From assembly GCA_965660165.1 (NCBI GenBank), contig CBFHYU010000008.1, forward strand, positions 9,173 to 73,172: a stretch of DNA of 64,000 nt. Reading direction: 5' to 3'. The translations under genes were made by a program, and so were the position numbers. The notes under the pieces were generated by a model. That model was given only the letters and a program-made list of their open reading frames with translations. It was not told the DNA's origin and made no database searches. The DNA is from WTJO01 sp965660165 (lineage in GTDB: Bacteria > Pseudomonadota > Alphaproteobacteria > Puniceispirillales > Puniceispirillaceae). This document shows, piece by piece, positions 34,330-43,717 of this stretch. Within the stretch, counting starts at the first letter, position 1; each line of letters opens with the position of its first letter.

Positions 34330-35148
34330 TTATAATCCCCATATTTGTTGTTGCGGGAAATAGGATAAGATCATTATCCGAAAATTCTGAGGTCTCTCTT
34401 GAAGTGAGGCAAAGGGGATGATTGCACGATAAAATTGTATCTCATCAGAGGCAGAATCCTGAATTGTTCCAAATTGCAGTAATGGTTGGCGAATAGACAG
34501 GCTTACGCGTGCAACAAGATCAATCCATCTGCCATAGGCTGATTGCATCAATTCGATATATTCTATCTTATCAATCTGTTCTGGATAGGCACAAATATCA
34601 GCAATATTCGTTGGCTTACACAGATGACGTGCATCCAGCATAAACAGGCTAGCATGCGCCATGATTTCAGGATTTATTTTTTTCAGGGCAAGGGCTGTTG
34701 GCTCATTACCGTGCGGAATCTGTCCTAGATTCAGGAATAAAAATGGCAAGCTATCTGACAAGGCCGCATTGGCAGGAAAGATTGACAGATGAGAGGCAAA
34801 TTTGTTTTTCTCGGCATGTTCAAATGAAAATAAACATAATCTGCCAAGATATAAAAATAACTCTGCGCTGTCTTCATAATATTTAGGTGCTTTTGCTTGC
34901 TGAGTATCATCAAGATTTCTGTTGCTAGAATAGATGGTGGTAGGGCGATCAGTGATAGCACGCAAAAAATCGATCAGTCGCAGTAAGGCAACCCACCCTG
35001 CATTTTCTTCTAGATGCAAGGTGATCTGGTTTTGTTTCGTGATGCCATAAATAACCTTGCGCCTATCTGTGGGTGGTTGGGTTATTCCAGAACGATGTTC
35101 TAGAATTTCAAGTGTGCCATCACATTCAATATGAATTTGGATGTTCAT
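34330..35148 (-). CDS. Hypothetical 272-residue protein
   Basis: A soluble protein of mixed alpha/beta character with no signal peptide, membrane helix or motif that I recognise. The C-terminal third (from about residue 190: YGRWIDLVARVSLSIRQP ... IQFYRAIIPFASL) has the look of a PAS-like tail, seen in some alphaproteobacterial proteins. It is a single gene between the ArsR gene and DUF1285, divergent from the latter. Confidence 0.55.
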   Translation of the reverse strand: MNIQIHIECDGTLEILEHRSGITQPPTDRRKVIYGITKQNQITLHLEENAGWVALLRLIDFLRAITDRPTTIYSSNRNLDDTQQAKAPKYYEDSAELFLYLGRLCLFSFEHAEKNKFASHLSIFPANAALSDSLPFLFLNLGQIPHGNEPTALALKKINPEIMAHASLFMLDARHLCKPTNIADICAYPEQIDKIEYIELMQSAYGRWIDLVARVSLSIRQPLLQFGTIQDSASDEIQFYRAIIPFASLQERPQNFRIMILSYFPQQQIWGL

Positions 35149-35333
35149 TGGTTGCTAACCCTGTCCTGTCATTAGAAAATTACGCAAATTTCCACCTGAC
35201 CAGAAATCTAACAAAATCTTCAAGATGGCTAGAATGACATTAAAAAGTTAGAAAAGCGTTTACGCGGCATGTTTTTTGATAAAAAATTATCGTAAATTGA
35301 ATCAGAAACCGCCTAATTTGTGAAAATAATCTG

Positions 35334-35861
35334 ATGACAGAACAGAAATCTCCCCAGCTAACTGAATTTCATATGCATATAGATGGAGATGGGCGCTGGT
35401 TTCATGAAGGTGGCGAGATCACTAGAAAACGCATGGTTGCGTTATTTGCCTCTATTTTATCATGTGACGAAACAGGTCAGCATTGGTTAAGAACGCCAGT
35501 AGAATATGGCCGTGTTGAGGTGGTGGATGCTGCGTTTATTATCACATCTATGCATATTGGCTCGTCTACAACTGGCCAGATAATCACCATGACAGATAAT
35601 ATTGATAGAATGTACGAGGTGAGTGCCCAATATCCGATCAAGATGACCGCCGATAAACAGGGCATCATCAAGCCCTATCTGCTGATTGAGCGGGGGGTGA
35701 GGGCGCGGCTATCTCATCCTGTATATTACGAGCTGGCAGCGATTGCACACACAGACCCCCATACAGGCGCAGTGGGGGTGACAAGCCATAACCAATTTTT
35801 CAGCTTAGATCAGGATGATCACCAGCATGATAGCGATTTTGGCAACGGCGCTAGCCCATGA
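35334..35861 (+). CDS. DUF1285 family protein
   Basis: The 175-residue protein shows the DUF1285 pattern: MHIDGDGRWFHEGGEITRKRMVALFAS (one block near residue 15-40), FIITSMHI, LIERGVRARLSHPVYYEL. It is soluble and of unknown function. It overlaps the next gene (a Nudix hydrolase) by four bases; this pairing is common in alphaproteobacteria, as I recall. Confidence 0.8.
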   Translation: MTEQKSPQLTEFHMHIDGDGRWFHEGGEITRKRMVALFASILSCDETGQHWLRTPVEYGRVEVVDAAFIITSMHIGSSTTGQIITMTDNIDRMYEVSAQYPIKMTADKQGIIKPYLLIERGVRARLSHPVYYELAAIAHTDPHTGAVGVTSHNQFFSLDQDDHQHDSDFGNGASP

Positions 35862-36466
35862 CAGCACGGCCATCAACTTTATTACTAGGCCAGATCACAT
35901 CCTGTTTGTCACCAAGGCCGCCTCACTATGATGGTGAGATACCAAATCATGGAACGAAACAGGCAGCTGTTCTGATGTTGCTAGCTGAGGAGGCAGGCGA
36001 GCTGTCTATTTTGCTAACACAACGTGCGCATCATCTCAGAATTCATCCAGGTCAGGTCAGCTTACCTGGCGGCAAGCCAGAAATTATCGATAGCGATGGT
36101 TTTGCAACCGCGTTAAGAGAAGCAGAAGAAGAGATTGGATTGTCATCAGATATGGTTGAGCCACTAGGCTATAGCCTGCCAGTGCTAACCTCAACCGACT
36201 ATCTGGTGGATGTAGCAGTAGGCCTGTCAGCCCTGCCTACCACGCCATTGATTGGCTCGCTTAGCCTATCTGAAGATGAGGTGGCAGATATATTATGCAT
36301 CTCGGCAACACAATTATTGTCGCTTGACAATTTTATCCCAAAACGCAGACAAGGCGAAGATGGCAGCTGGCGAGATTATTATGTAATTGACGGCACAGAC
36401 CCCCCTGTTTGGGGGGCTACTGCGAATATTCTGCACCGTTTGGCAGTGGCAATCCAACAAAGATAA
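35858..36466 (+). CDS. Nudix hydrolase, CoA pyrophosphatase-like
   Basis: A 202-residue Nudix protein. The Nudix box GG-x5-D-x-ATALREAEEEIGL is complete (residues about 72-94), and the upstream LTQRAHHLRIHPGQVSLPGG block matches CoA pyrophosphatases such as NudL/YeaB. It would cut CoA into phosphopantetheine and ADP. Activity on other nucleotides is possible. The stop lies in a convergent terminator stem. Confidence 0.88.
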   Translation: MTARPSTLLLGQITSCLSPRPPHYDGEIPNHGTKQAAVLMLLAEEAGELSILLTQRAHHLRIHPGQVSLPGGKPEIIDSDGFATALREAEEEIGLSSDMVEPLGYSLPVLTSTDYLVDVAVGLSALPTTPLIGSLSLSEDEVADILCISATQLLSLDNFIPKRRQGEDGSWRDYYVIDGTDPPVWGATANILHRLAVAIQQR

Positions 36467-36496
36467 TGCCCCGCTACCTGCTGGTGAGGGGCATTA
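36464..36496. terminator. Bidirectional terminator, Nudix / hsp20
   Basis: TAATGCCCC (36464-36472) and GGGGCATTA (36488-36496) form a perfect 9-bp stem with a 15-base loop in the convergent gap. The Nudix stop codon lies in the left arm. Confidence 0.65.
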
Positions 36497-36512
36497 CCTG
36501 CTAAGATGGACA

Positions 36513-36989
36513 CTATTTGCGCTTTAATGCGGCTGTTTTGCCAGTGCCTTCAATAACTGATTCGCTATTGAAAATTTCGATTTTTCTGGGCTTCATAGCA
36601 TCTGGCACTTCGCGTTCCAGGTCAATATGAAGCAAGCCGTCCTGAATCGTTGCACCCTTTATCTGGATGAAATCGGCTAGCTGGAAGCGGCGTTCAAACT
36701 GGCGAGAGGCAATGCCGCGATACAGATATTCTGTGTCTTTGCCGTCATCTGCTTGCTTTCCTGTGATTGTCAGCTTCTGCTCATGAAGCGTGATATCTAG
36801 GTCAGCCTGCGCAAAACCAGCGACTGCCATCGTGATACGATAGCTGTTCTCATCGCATTTTTCGATATTATAAGGTGGCCAGTTTGGCTGGCTTTGGTCT
36901 GGCGCCTGAAACAGGCTGTCTACCATATTTGCCATCCGGTCAAAACCGATAGCGCTACGATAAAATGGGGTTAAATCAAGATGTGTCAT
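36513..36989 (-). CDS. Small heat-shock protein, Hsp20/IbpA type
   Basis: The 158-residue chaperone has the alpha-crystallin core with YNIEKCDENSYRITMAVAGF, LTITGKQ, YRGIASRQFERRFQLAD, and the late V-P-D-A-M region. It holds unfolding proteins during heat. The start has AAGGA. The leader folds into a ROSE-like RNA thermometer that hides this ribosome site (see its own entry). Confidence 0.93.
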   Translation of the reverse strand: MTHLDLTPFYRSAIGFDRMANMVDSLFQAPDQSQPNWPPYNIEKCDENSYRITMAVAGFAQADLDITLHEQKLTITGKQADDGKDTEYLYRGIASRQFERRFQLADFIQIKGATIQDGLLHIDLEREVPDAMKPRKIEIFNSESVIEGTGKTAALKRK

Positions 36990-37060
36990 ATCAGGTTCCT
37001 TCTTTCAAAAAGCAAGGTGGTTATCACGGCACCTTTCATAAGCATGCCGCTTTTTGAAGC
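36990..37060 (-). ncRNA. ROSE-like RNA thermometer in the hsp20 leader
   Basis: On the minus strand, the leader has two stems. The one next to the start pairs UUGCUU (37015-37010) with AAGGAA (37001-36996). This covers the Shine-Dalgarno and leaves one G opposite G in the middle, as in the UUGCU/AGGA core of known ROSE elements of alphaproteobacterial hsp20 genes. A second stem upstream pairs TGCCG with CGGCA (37049-37045 and 37031-37027). At low temperature the ribosome site would be closed. I see TGTCAA at 37103-37108 (TTGACA on the minus strand) as a possible -35. Confidence 0.7.
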
Positions 37061-37115
37061 ATTATTGCCTCTATTTACATAGGTGGGAATTCGCTAGGGA
37101 TATGTCAAGAGCCAT

Positions 37116-37144
37116 AAAAAAAGCACGCCATAAACAAGCGTGCT
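37116..37144 (-). terminator. Rho-independent terminator of rpmE
   Basis: On the minus strand, AGCACGC (37144-37138) and GCGTGCT (37128-37122) form a 7-bp stem with a 9-base loop, followed by a run of T. It ends rpmE and sits just upstream of the hsp20 promoter. Confidence 0.8.
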
Positions 37145-37211
37145 ATGAGAAGTATGAAGCGTTTTATAGCGTCCCATTTGCGGGCGCAAGACGCTTGGAT
37201 TTAGGCTGAAT

Positions 37212-37433
37212 TTATTTGACGCCCAAACCGCCAAACCGCTTATTAAAGCGTGCGACCTGACCTTCGGCGCCAAGCACGCGCTGTTGGCCTGTCCATGCAG
37301 GGTGGTTCAGCGTATCTATGCTAAGACGCATTTCATCGCCTGGCTTGCCCCATGTTGAGCGCGTTGTGCGCTTTGAGCCATCTGTCATAATCAGCGTAAT
37401 TTCATGATATTCAGGATGGATATCTTTTTTCAT
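37212..37433 (-). CDS. rpmE: 50S ribosomal protein bL31
   Basis: A 73-residue bL31: MKKDIHPEYHEITLIMTDG, the RSTWGKPG block and GQVARFNKRFGG at the end. No cysteines are present, so this is the zinc-free form. Single gene with its own terminator. Confidence 0.95.
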   Translation of the reverse strand: MKKDIHPEYHEITLIMTDGSKRTTRSTWGKPGDEMRLSIDTLNHPAWTGQQRVLGAEGQVARFNKRFGGLGVK

Positions 37434-37678
37434 GTTTCTTGCTCCTCAGCATCTTCCCTTTTATAAAGGCGACATGCTGATACGTAAATAATCTGTTTCA
37501 GAGGCGATGATATAGCGGTTTTCGGCATAGGATGCAAGTGATTTCATAGGATAAAGATAGAAAAACAGTGCGACAAAATGCAACCAGCTCATTTCAGCCT
37601 GCATCTTAACTTCCCAGCCGCTTCATGCTAAGCCTGCTTCTATAGTATAGCCAACAGATAGCAACCCAGACGATTGAT

Positions 37679-39448
37679 ATGAGCATGTCACCTTCAACAG
37701 CTAACGCATCTGCCTTTCGCGGGTTTCTGCCATACCTTACACGCTATCGTGGCAGGCTAGCAATTGCGATTGTGATTTTGATTGGGGTATCGCTTGCGTT
37801 ACTGTCACTTGGGCGCGGGCTTGCCTTTATTGTGGATAAAGGGCTAGGGGATGGTGGTAACAGCCAGCTTCTGGATAATGCGGTGCTGGTGATGGTGGGG
37901 CTTGCCTTATTTTTGGGGATTGGCAGCTATTTGCGCATGGCGATTGTAAATGATGTGGCTGAAAAGGTGATGGCCGATATTCGCAATGCGATATTTTTGC
38001 ACCTTACGCGCCTGCCAGTATCATGGTTTGAAACAGCGCGCACAGGCGATATTCTAGCGCGGATAAATGCAGATACAGCGATTTTGCAAACAGTTATGGC
38101 AACAACGTTGGTGATGGCAGTTCGCAACGTGATATTGCTATCTGGCGGTTTGGTGCTGGTGGTATTGTCATCTGTTAAAATGTCTGTTGTGGTGGCGGTT
38201 ATTGTGCCGATAATTGTGGTGCCATTGCTGATATTGGCGCGCCGCTTGCGTGCTGCCTCTCGTCTGGCGCAAGAACGGCTTGGGGATGTGTCAGCAGAAG
38301 CAGAAGAACAGCTTAGCAATATTCGCACGGTATTTGCCTTTGCGCAGGAAGAGAACGCTATGAAGCGCTTTTCAGGGCGTGTTGAAGCAGCGTTGCAGGC
38401 AGGGCTATCACGTGTCAGGTTAAGGGCTGTTTTATCTGGCTTTATTATCTTTATGGTGATCACAGCGGTTACTATGATTTTATGGATTGGCGGGCGTGAT
38501 TTATTGGCTGGAAAGATAAGTGCTGGTGATTTATCCGCCTTTATTTTCTATGCTTTTTTGGTAGCTACTTCTGTTGGCACCCTGTCTGAGCTTGGTGGCG
38601 AGTTGCAACGCGCATCAGGCGCGGCTGAACGTATTGCAGAATTACTGTCGCACATAAGCGACCAACGTCATACCAAATCACTGCCAGCCCTAAATACAGA
38701 TCAAGATAAAGATGGGGCGTTATCTGTCAGTTTTAAGGGGGTAAGTTTTAGCTATCCAGCGCGGAAAGATGTTGCGGTTATTGATCAGCTAAGTTTTACT
38801 GCCCTGCCACATCAGAAAATTGCCATTGTTGGGCAAAGTGGCGCAGGTAAATCAACCTTATTTCATCTGTTGCTTGGGTTTTATGCGCCCACGGGGGGGC
38901 GTATATTGGTGGGCGGGCAGGATATTAGCACGCTAGATATTGGCACGGTGCGCAATCACATCGGGCTTGTGCCTCAAGATGCCACAATGTTTTCAACAAC
39001 GATCAGAGAAAATATCGCCTTTGGCAGACCAGATGCCAGCCTATCACAGATTGAACAGGCAGCGCGCAAAGCCGCCGCACATGGCTTTATTTCAGAGCTT
39101 GAAAAGGGGTATGACACGCTTGTCGGCGAAAAAGGCGTGCGCCTGTCTGGGGGCCAGCGTCAGCGTATTGCAATTGCGCGTGCGCTTCTGGTTGACCCGC
39201 AAATTCTATTATTGGATGAAGCGACCTCTGCGCTTGATAGCCAGCATGAACAGGAAATTCAGGCGGCGCTTGATCTGGTAATGAAACACAGAACGTCGCT
39301 GGTAATTGCCCATCGATTGTCAACTGTTCAGGATGCAGATTTAATTGTGGTTATGGATAAGGGCAGGGTAATAGCAACAGGCACACATGATAGATTGCTG
39401 GCAGATAATCCAGTCTATCAAGCGCTTGCCCTTCGCCAATTCTCATAG
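37679..39448 (+). CDS. ABC exporter, MsbA-related half-transporter
   Basis: The 589-residue protein fuses six membrane helices (about residues 20-310) to an ATPase with Walker A GQSGAGKST, LSGGQRQRIAIARAL and ILLLDEATSALD. The opening (FLPYLTRYRGRLA ... GRGLAFIVDKGLG) matches the MsbA-related TIGR02204 group of alphaproteobacteria. A homodimer should export a lipid, peptide or drug; the substrate cannot be told. The rest of the 245-bp gap before it shows no gene. Confidence 0.88.
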   Translation: MSMSPSTANASAFRGFLPYLTRYRGRLAIAIVILIGVSLALLSLGRGLAFIVDKGLGDGGNSQLLDNAVLVMVGLALFLGIGSYLRMAIVNDVAEKVMADIRNAIFLHLTRLPVSWFETARTGDILARINADTAILQTVMATTLVMAVRNVILLSGGLVLVVLSSVKMSVVVAVIVPIIVVPLLILARRLRAASRLAQERLGDVSAEAEEQLSNIRTVFAFAQEENAMKRFSGRVEAALQAGLSRVRLRAVLSGFIIFMVITAVTMILWIGGRDLLAGKISAGDLSAFIFYAFLVATSVGTLSELGGELQRASGAAERIAELLSHISDQRHTKSLPALNTDQDKDGALSVSFKGVSFSYPARKDVAVIDQLSFTALPHQKIAIVGQSGAGKSTLFHLLLGFYAPTGGRILVGGQDISTLDIGTVRNHIGLVPQDATMFSTTIRENIAFGRPDASLSQIEQAARKAAAHGFISELEKGYDTLVGEKGVRLSGGQRQRIAIARALLVDPQILLLDEATSALDSQHEQEIQAALDLVMKHRTSLVIAHRLSTVQDADLIVVMDKGRVIATGTHDRLLADNPVYQALALRQFS

Positions 39449-39465
39449 CATCAGGCTATTAGGTA

Positions 39466-40290
39466 TTATTGTGAGTTCTGCATCACCACCAGCAGAGCGT
39501 CAGTGTCTGATCTGCGTCTGGATGACCCTGCATAGACTGCATTGATGCAAGAGGCGCACTCTCTATCCTGCGTGAATGCGATAACAAAAATGCCCTCAAA
39601 ATCGCTGATCTGGTTATGGTTGAGTAAATGCCCATTGCCATCAGAGATGATAATGGGAATCTGCCCGATAGGTCTTGGTCTAAGCGCCATATCCAAGCTC
39701 AATGGGATAGTGTTATCTACATGATTTAGCAAAACCTGAATTTCGGCTTCTGTTGATGGCCACGAAATATGCCCATCCATTGGTGCATGGTTAAACTCTG
39801 CCTCCAGACAGGAGCAGGTTATATTGGCAGAAATATTCATTGATAGGGGCGTTAGCCCGTTTGTGCCGAAAGGTATCTGTAATGCATCATGAGAGGCAAA
39901 TTTTTGCAGGATAAATCCATCTGATATTGCGTTGCCAGCCTGTGCAAAACTGGCAATATCTATTAGAATTTGATGTTCTGAATAGTAGGCATCTACTGTG
40001 ACAGTTTCAGATGTTACAACATCAAATACAGCATTTTTTCCTACGTCTGCTGAGGCGGAGAGTTGCGCTACCATTTGGTCTAGCAGCATGAAGGATTCTA
40101 GCGTCTGAGATGATGCATTAAGGAGATTATTGTTAGACAAGTCAAAGGATTGCAGGCTAAGAGAATTGGCATATGTATCAGATAGACCAATCTTTAGATT
40201 AAATTCAGCGCTAAGACTGGCGGTTGTAAGCAAGTAGGTAATGAGAATACTAGAAAGCAGTATGTTGATTTGTCTATGCGCTCTGCCCAT
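39466..40290 (-). CDS. Secreted partner of the MotA/B-like pair, unknown
   Basis: A 274-residue protein with a signal peptide (cleavage near SLS-AE) and a beta-rich mature part. It has a CSC pair at about residue 158-160 and a late RECASC pair near 250-253, so one or two disulfides are possible. It starts 2 bp after the MotB-like stop, so it is the third gene of that operon. I recognise no family. It may sit in the periplasm and bind the C-terminal part of the MotB-like protein. Confidence 0.7.
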   Translation of the reverse strand: MGRAHRQINILLSSILITYLLTTASLSAEFNLKIGLSDTYANSLSLQSFDLSNNNLLNASSQTLESFMLLDQMVAQLSASADVGKNAVFDVVTSETVTVDAYYSEHQILIDIASFAQAGNAISDGFILQKFASHDALQIPFGTNGLTPLSMNISANITCSCLEAEFNHAPMDGHISWPSTEAEIQVLLNHVDNTIPLSLDMALRPRPIGQIPIIISDGNGHLLNHNQISDFEGIFVIAFTQDRECASCINAVYAGSSRRRSDTDALLVVMQNSQ

Positions 40291-40292
40291 CC

Positions 40293-41606
40293 CTATTCCG
40301 AGCCAAGCCGCTGTGTAAGCTTTAGCTCAATGCGCCTATTTTTCTGTCTGTCTGACGCTGTGTCCCCAATTGATACGGGTTGAAACTCGCCATAGCCTGC
40401 GGCTGATAGACGTTGTGGCGGCACCCCATTTGCGACCATCAGCCTGACAACTGATAGCGCACGTTCTGTTGATAAATCCCAATTATCCTGATATTGCCCT
40501 GCTATTGGAATATTGTCTGTGTGACCATCCACCTGTAACAGCCATGGGATATCTTCAGGAATTGTGGTGGTGATTTCAATCAGCGCAGTTGCTATCTGGC
40601 TAAGCTGTTTTTCACCTGCCTCGCCGATGCTGGCCTGTCCGGGTGCAAATAACACCTCTGACTGGAAAATAAAGCGGTCTCCGACTATCTGGACATCTGT
40701 TCTATCTTTCAGCACTTCGCGAACACGTCCAAAAAATTCGGATTTGAAATTTTGTAATTCCTGCACCTTATTTGCCAGCGCATTATTTAGCTCTTTGCCA
40801 AGATTAGCGATAGCTATTTTATCTTTCACCGCTTCACGCTTTTTATCATCAAGCAGGCCACGAAGCCGCGTAAGCTCAGCCTGTAAGCCTAGCATGGCAG
40901 TGGTAAGCTCATCTACTTCACGTTTGGCATTTGCGGTTAGATTTTTCTCTTCATCCAGTTTCTGGCTGGTATCTTTGATCAGCTGATTGGCATCTGTGAT
41001 TTCGGTTTGTAATGCATCAATACGGGTTTGCTGGCTCGCAATATTCTGGACAGACTCAACAAGCCTAGCCTCAGACTGTGCCAGCTTTTCTGCCAAGGCC
41101 TGTCGTTCGACTTCTGATAATGTAAGTGTTTCTTCTAGTCTGGCGGCGGTACGATTTGCATCTGATAGCTGAGATTGTAAATCGGCGGATTGCTGGCGTG
41201 ATAGGCCAAGCTGGGCAGTGGCCGCCGCAAGTTGCTCGCTAAGAGAAAGAGTGTTTTTAGTCGCTTCATCTAGGGCAGATTGTGTCTGTCCTAGCTCGGT
41301 TTGGGTTGATTGAAGCAAGGATTGGGTATTGGCAAGCTGGCTCTGGGTGCGCGCAAGATCAGCTGAAAGCGCAAGGCTGGCATCTCTTTCAAGCGATAAC
41401 AGCTCGCCAAGCATGGATAATTCGCGCCGCAATTCTGATAGGCTGGCATCCTGACCAGATAGCCGATAGGCAAGATTTGCCTGAATCAGCACAAACACCA
41501 TCAGCACAAATACAAATACCATTAACAAGCTTGCTAGTGCATCAACAAATCCGGGCCATGTATAATCACTAGGCCTGTTTCTGTTGCCTAAGCGTGAAAG
41601 TGCCAT
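40293..41606 (-). CDS. MotB/OmpA-like peptidoglycan-binding motor protein with long coiled coil
   Basis: The 437-residue protein has one N-terminal membrane helix with an aspartate at its start (WPGFVDALASLLMVF, the proton-path residue of MotB/TolR/ExbD). A coiled coil of about 230 residues (to about residue 280) follows, then an OmpA-like domain with VDGHTDNIPI and NWDLSTERALSVVRLM that binds peptidoglycan. MotB itself lacks such a coiled coil. With the MotA-like gene 12 bp upstream it should form an ion-driven unit spanning the envelope. It is not near flagellar genes. Confidence 0.85.
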   Translation of the reverse strand: MALSRLGNRNRPSDYTWPGFVDALASLLMVFVFVLMVFVLIQANLAYRLSGQDASLSELRRELSMLGELLSLERDASLALSADLARTQSQLANTQSLLQSTQTELGQTQSALDEATKNTLSLSEQLAAATAQLGLSRQQSADLQSQLSDANRTAARLEETLTLSEVERQALAEKLAQSEARLVESVQNIASQQTRIDALQTEITDANQLIKDTSQKLDEEKNLTANAKREVDELTTAMLGLQAELTRLRGLLDDKKREAVKDKIAIANLGKELNNALANKVQELQNFKSEFFGRVREVLKDRTDVQIVGDRFIFQSEVLFAPGQASIGEAGEKQLSQIATALIEITTTIPEDIPWLLQVDGHTDNIPIAGQYQDNWDLSTERALSVVRLMVANGVPPQRLSAAGYGEFQPVSIGDTASDRQKNRRIELKLTQRLGSE

Positions 41607-41618
41607 CTCGCTATCCCC

Positions 41619-42665
41619 TTACTTTTTGGCAACCAGCTTAACTATTGCAGATGATAATGCTTTCAATTCGGCGGTAATGGCTGCATTTTGCTGTTTAGAC
41701 TGGGTTTCAAGGGATTGCTGTAACATCTCCAATCTGGTGGTGAGATGCGACAGATGCTCAGTTATTCTGGCATCTTGTGCCAGTGTTTCATTCATTACGG
41801 CAAGCTGACTATTAAGCTGGGCTAGCTGGCTATGATGGCTGGCACGTCCTGTTTCTGCCTGTTCAATGGCGCGTGATAAGGTGATCATGGCTCTTGCGCC
41901 TTCTTCACTTAACCCCTGTGCAAGCATGTGATTGCCAGCATTTCCCACAGCACCAGATGAATCTCCAAAACGGGCAAACGCAGACAGCCAGTCCTCAACC
42001 TCATTGAAAAACCGCCCCATCGCTTGGCCAAGTTGAAGATCAAGAAACCCTAGAACAAGGCTTGCGCCCAAACCAAATAGAGAGGATGAAAAGGCAGTAG
42101 CCATGCCTGAAAGCGGCGCATCAAGCCCTTCACGAAGCTGACTCATTAGCTGGTCAAAATCAAGGCTGGTCATATCTAGGCCGCCAACAACAGCGCTCAC
42201 CGACCCGATGGTCTGTAACAGCCCCCAAAATGTGCCAAGCAACCCCAGAAAGACCAATAGCCCAATAAAATATCTTGAGATTTCACGTCCTTCATCTAGC
42301 CGTGCGGCGACGCCATCTAGCACAGAGCGCAAGGATAACGCAGATAAATGCTGTTCTTCATGCGAGGCAGATAGCATAGCATGCACTGTTGCTAGCAACA
42401 CAGGGCGCGGTGCAGATCGGCTAAGCGTATGGGTGGTTTTTACTGTATTTAGCCAGCGCGCTTCTGGAACTAGTCGCAATGTCTGTCTGAAAATAAAGGC
42501 TACACCAATAAGTGCAGTTGCGATGATAACGCTATTGAGAACAGAATTCCCCTGAAAGGCAGCAGATAAAGGTTGATACAGCAATGCCAGAATACCAAAG
42601 GTTACCAGCAAAATAATAACCATTCGCAACAGATAGCGCTTTGGGTCTGTTATTTGTGTTTTCAT
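41619..42665 (-). CDS. MotA/TolQ/ExbB-like channel protein
   Basis: A 348-residue protein with three membrane helices (about residues 13-30, 42-60 and two around 135-160 and 185-210) and a MotA/ExbB core GLLGTFWGLLQTIGSV ... ATAFSSSLFGLGASLVLGFLDLQ, followed by a helical tail of about 100 residues. It is the ion channel half of the pair with the MotB-like gene. The helical tail and the partner's coiled coil are longer than in TolQR or flagellar stators. The 237 bp before it hold no gene. Confidence 0.82.
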   Translation of the reverse strand: MKTQITDPKRYLLRMVIILLVTFGILALLYQPLSAAFQGNSVLNSVIIATALIGVAFIFRQTLRLVPEARWLNTVKTTHTLSRSAPRPVLLATVHAMLSASHEEQHLSALSLRSVLDGVAARLDEGREISRYFIGLLVFLGLLGTFWGLLQTIGSVSAVVGGLDMTSLDFDQLMSQLREGLDAPLSGMATAFSSSLFGLGASLVLGFLDLQLGQAMGRFFNEVEDWLSAFARFGDSSGAVGNAGNHMLAQGLSEEGARAMITLSRAIEQAETGRASHHSQLAQLNSQLAVMNETLAQDARITEHLSHLTTRLEMLQQSLETQSKQQNAAITAELKALSSAIVKLVAKK

Positions 42666-42902
42666 TATCTGTCCCCCATATTTTTACCTATCACCGCAAG
42701 CACTAGCATTTGATCGGGATCAGCGTCTAACGAGTTTAATCCTCTCAATACACATACACCATATCCTCACCCCTATCACACCAGTATATCATCATCTGAC
42801 GAGATAGCTGACAGCCATATATGATGCTAAGCCTAGCGCAAAACTATGGCAAGACTGTGAACATTTTTTTTGGATTGTTGGGGGGTAGGGCTATGGCTAT
42901 GG

Positions 42903-43709
42903 CTAGGCTTTGGCGTCACGCAATAATTTTAGCAATGGCATATGTAGCCCTGCATTAGCCGCCACCACATCGCCAGAACGCAACATCGTATCACGCGAAG
43001 AAAAGTCAGAAACAAATCCGCCTGCTTCTTTTACAAGCAAAATGCCAGCAGCAATATCCCAGATTTTCAGGCCACGTTCCCAATAGCCATCAAAACGGCC
43101 TGCCGCCACAAAGGCCAGATCAAGCGAGGCTGCGCCAAAGCGTCTAACCCCTGATGATGCTTGCATCACTGCATTTAATTCTCTTAGGAACAGGGCGTCA
43201 CTCTCTGCTGTGCCACGCTCTAGAAAGGGAATTCCTGTGGCAAATAGCCCGTCAGCCAACTTCCTGCGGCCAGAGCTTCTAATCCGCCTATTATTCAGAA
43301 ATGCGCCTTGCCCTGCTTCCGCAAAGTAAAATTCATTACGGCAGGGGTCGTAAATTGAACTGGCTATCAGCCGATCTTCTTTCATCACCGCTATTGAAAT
43401 TGCAAAATGCGGAATTCCATGCAAAAAATTAGTTGTGCCATCAATGGGATCAATAATCCATGTTGGCGCACCAGCATCACCCTCAATAGTGCCTGCTTCT
43501 TCCATAATAAAGCCCCAGCCAGGACGTGCTTTTTCCAGCTCTTCTCGCAGAATTTTCTCTGCTGTAATATCTGCCTGAGATACGAAATCAGCCGCACCTT
43601 TGCGGCTTACTTGTAGATTTTCCACCTCGCCGAAATCGCGCATCATCCGTCTAGATGCCGCAAGAGATGCTTTATTCATTACCGAGATAAGTGCTGAACG
43701 AGGGGCCAT
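42903..43709 (-). CDS. suhB: Inositol-1-monophosphatase family protein
   Basis: The 268-residue enzyme has the metal-site motifs: EEAGTIEG, WIIDPIDGTTNFLHGIPHF, and the late GRFDGYWERGLKIWDIAAG. It dephosphorylates inositol or similar phosphates; SuhB also acts in rRNA transcription in E. coli. It follows efp by 8 bp and is probably co-transcribed with it. Confidence 0.92.
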   Translation of the reverse strand: MAPRSALISVMNKASLAASRRMMRDFGEVENLQVSRKGAADFVSQADITAEKILREELEKARPGWGFIMEEAGTIEGDAGAPTWIIDPIDGTTNFLHGIPHFAISIAVMKEDRLIASSIYDPCRNEFYFAEAGQGAFLNNRRIRSSGRRKLADGLFATGIPFLERGTAESDALFLRELNAVMQASSGVRRFGAASLDLAFVAAGRFDGYWERGLKIWDIAAGILLVKEAGGFVSDFSSRDTMLRSGDVVAANAGLHMPLLKLLRDAKA

Positions 43710-43717
43710 AATCTTAT

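Noticed and set aside
40293..42665. Zorya-type anti-phage system from the MotA/MotB-like pair
   Set aside because: No ZorC, ZorD or ZorE-like gene is near; the third gene is a secreted protein, and similar pairs are ordinary chromosomal genes in alphaproteobacteria.
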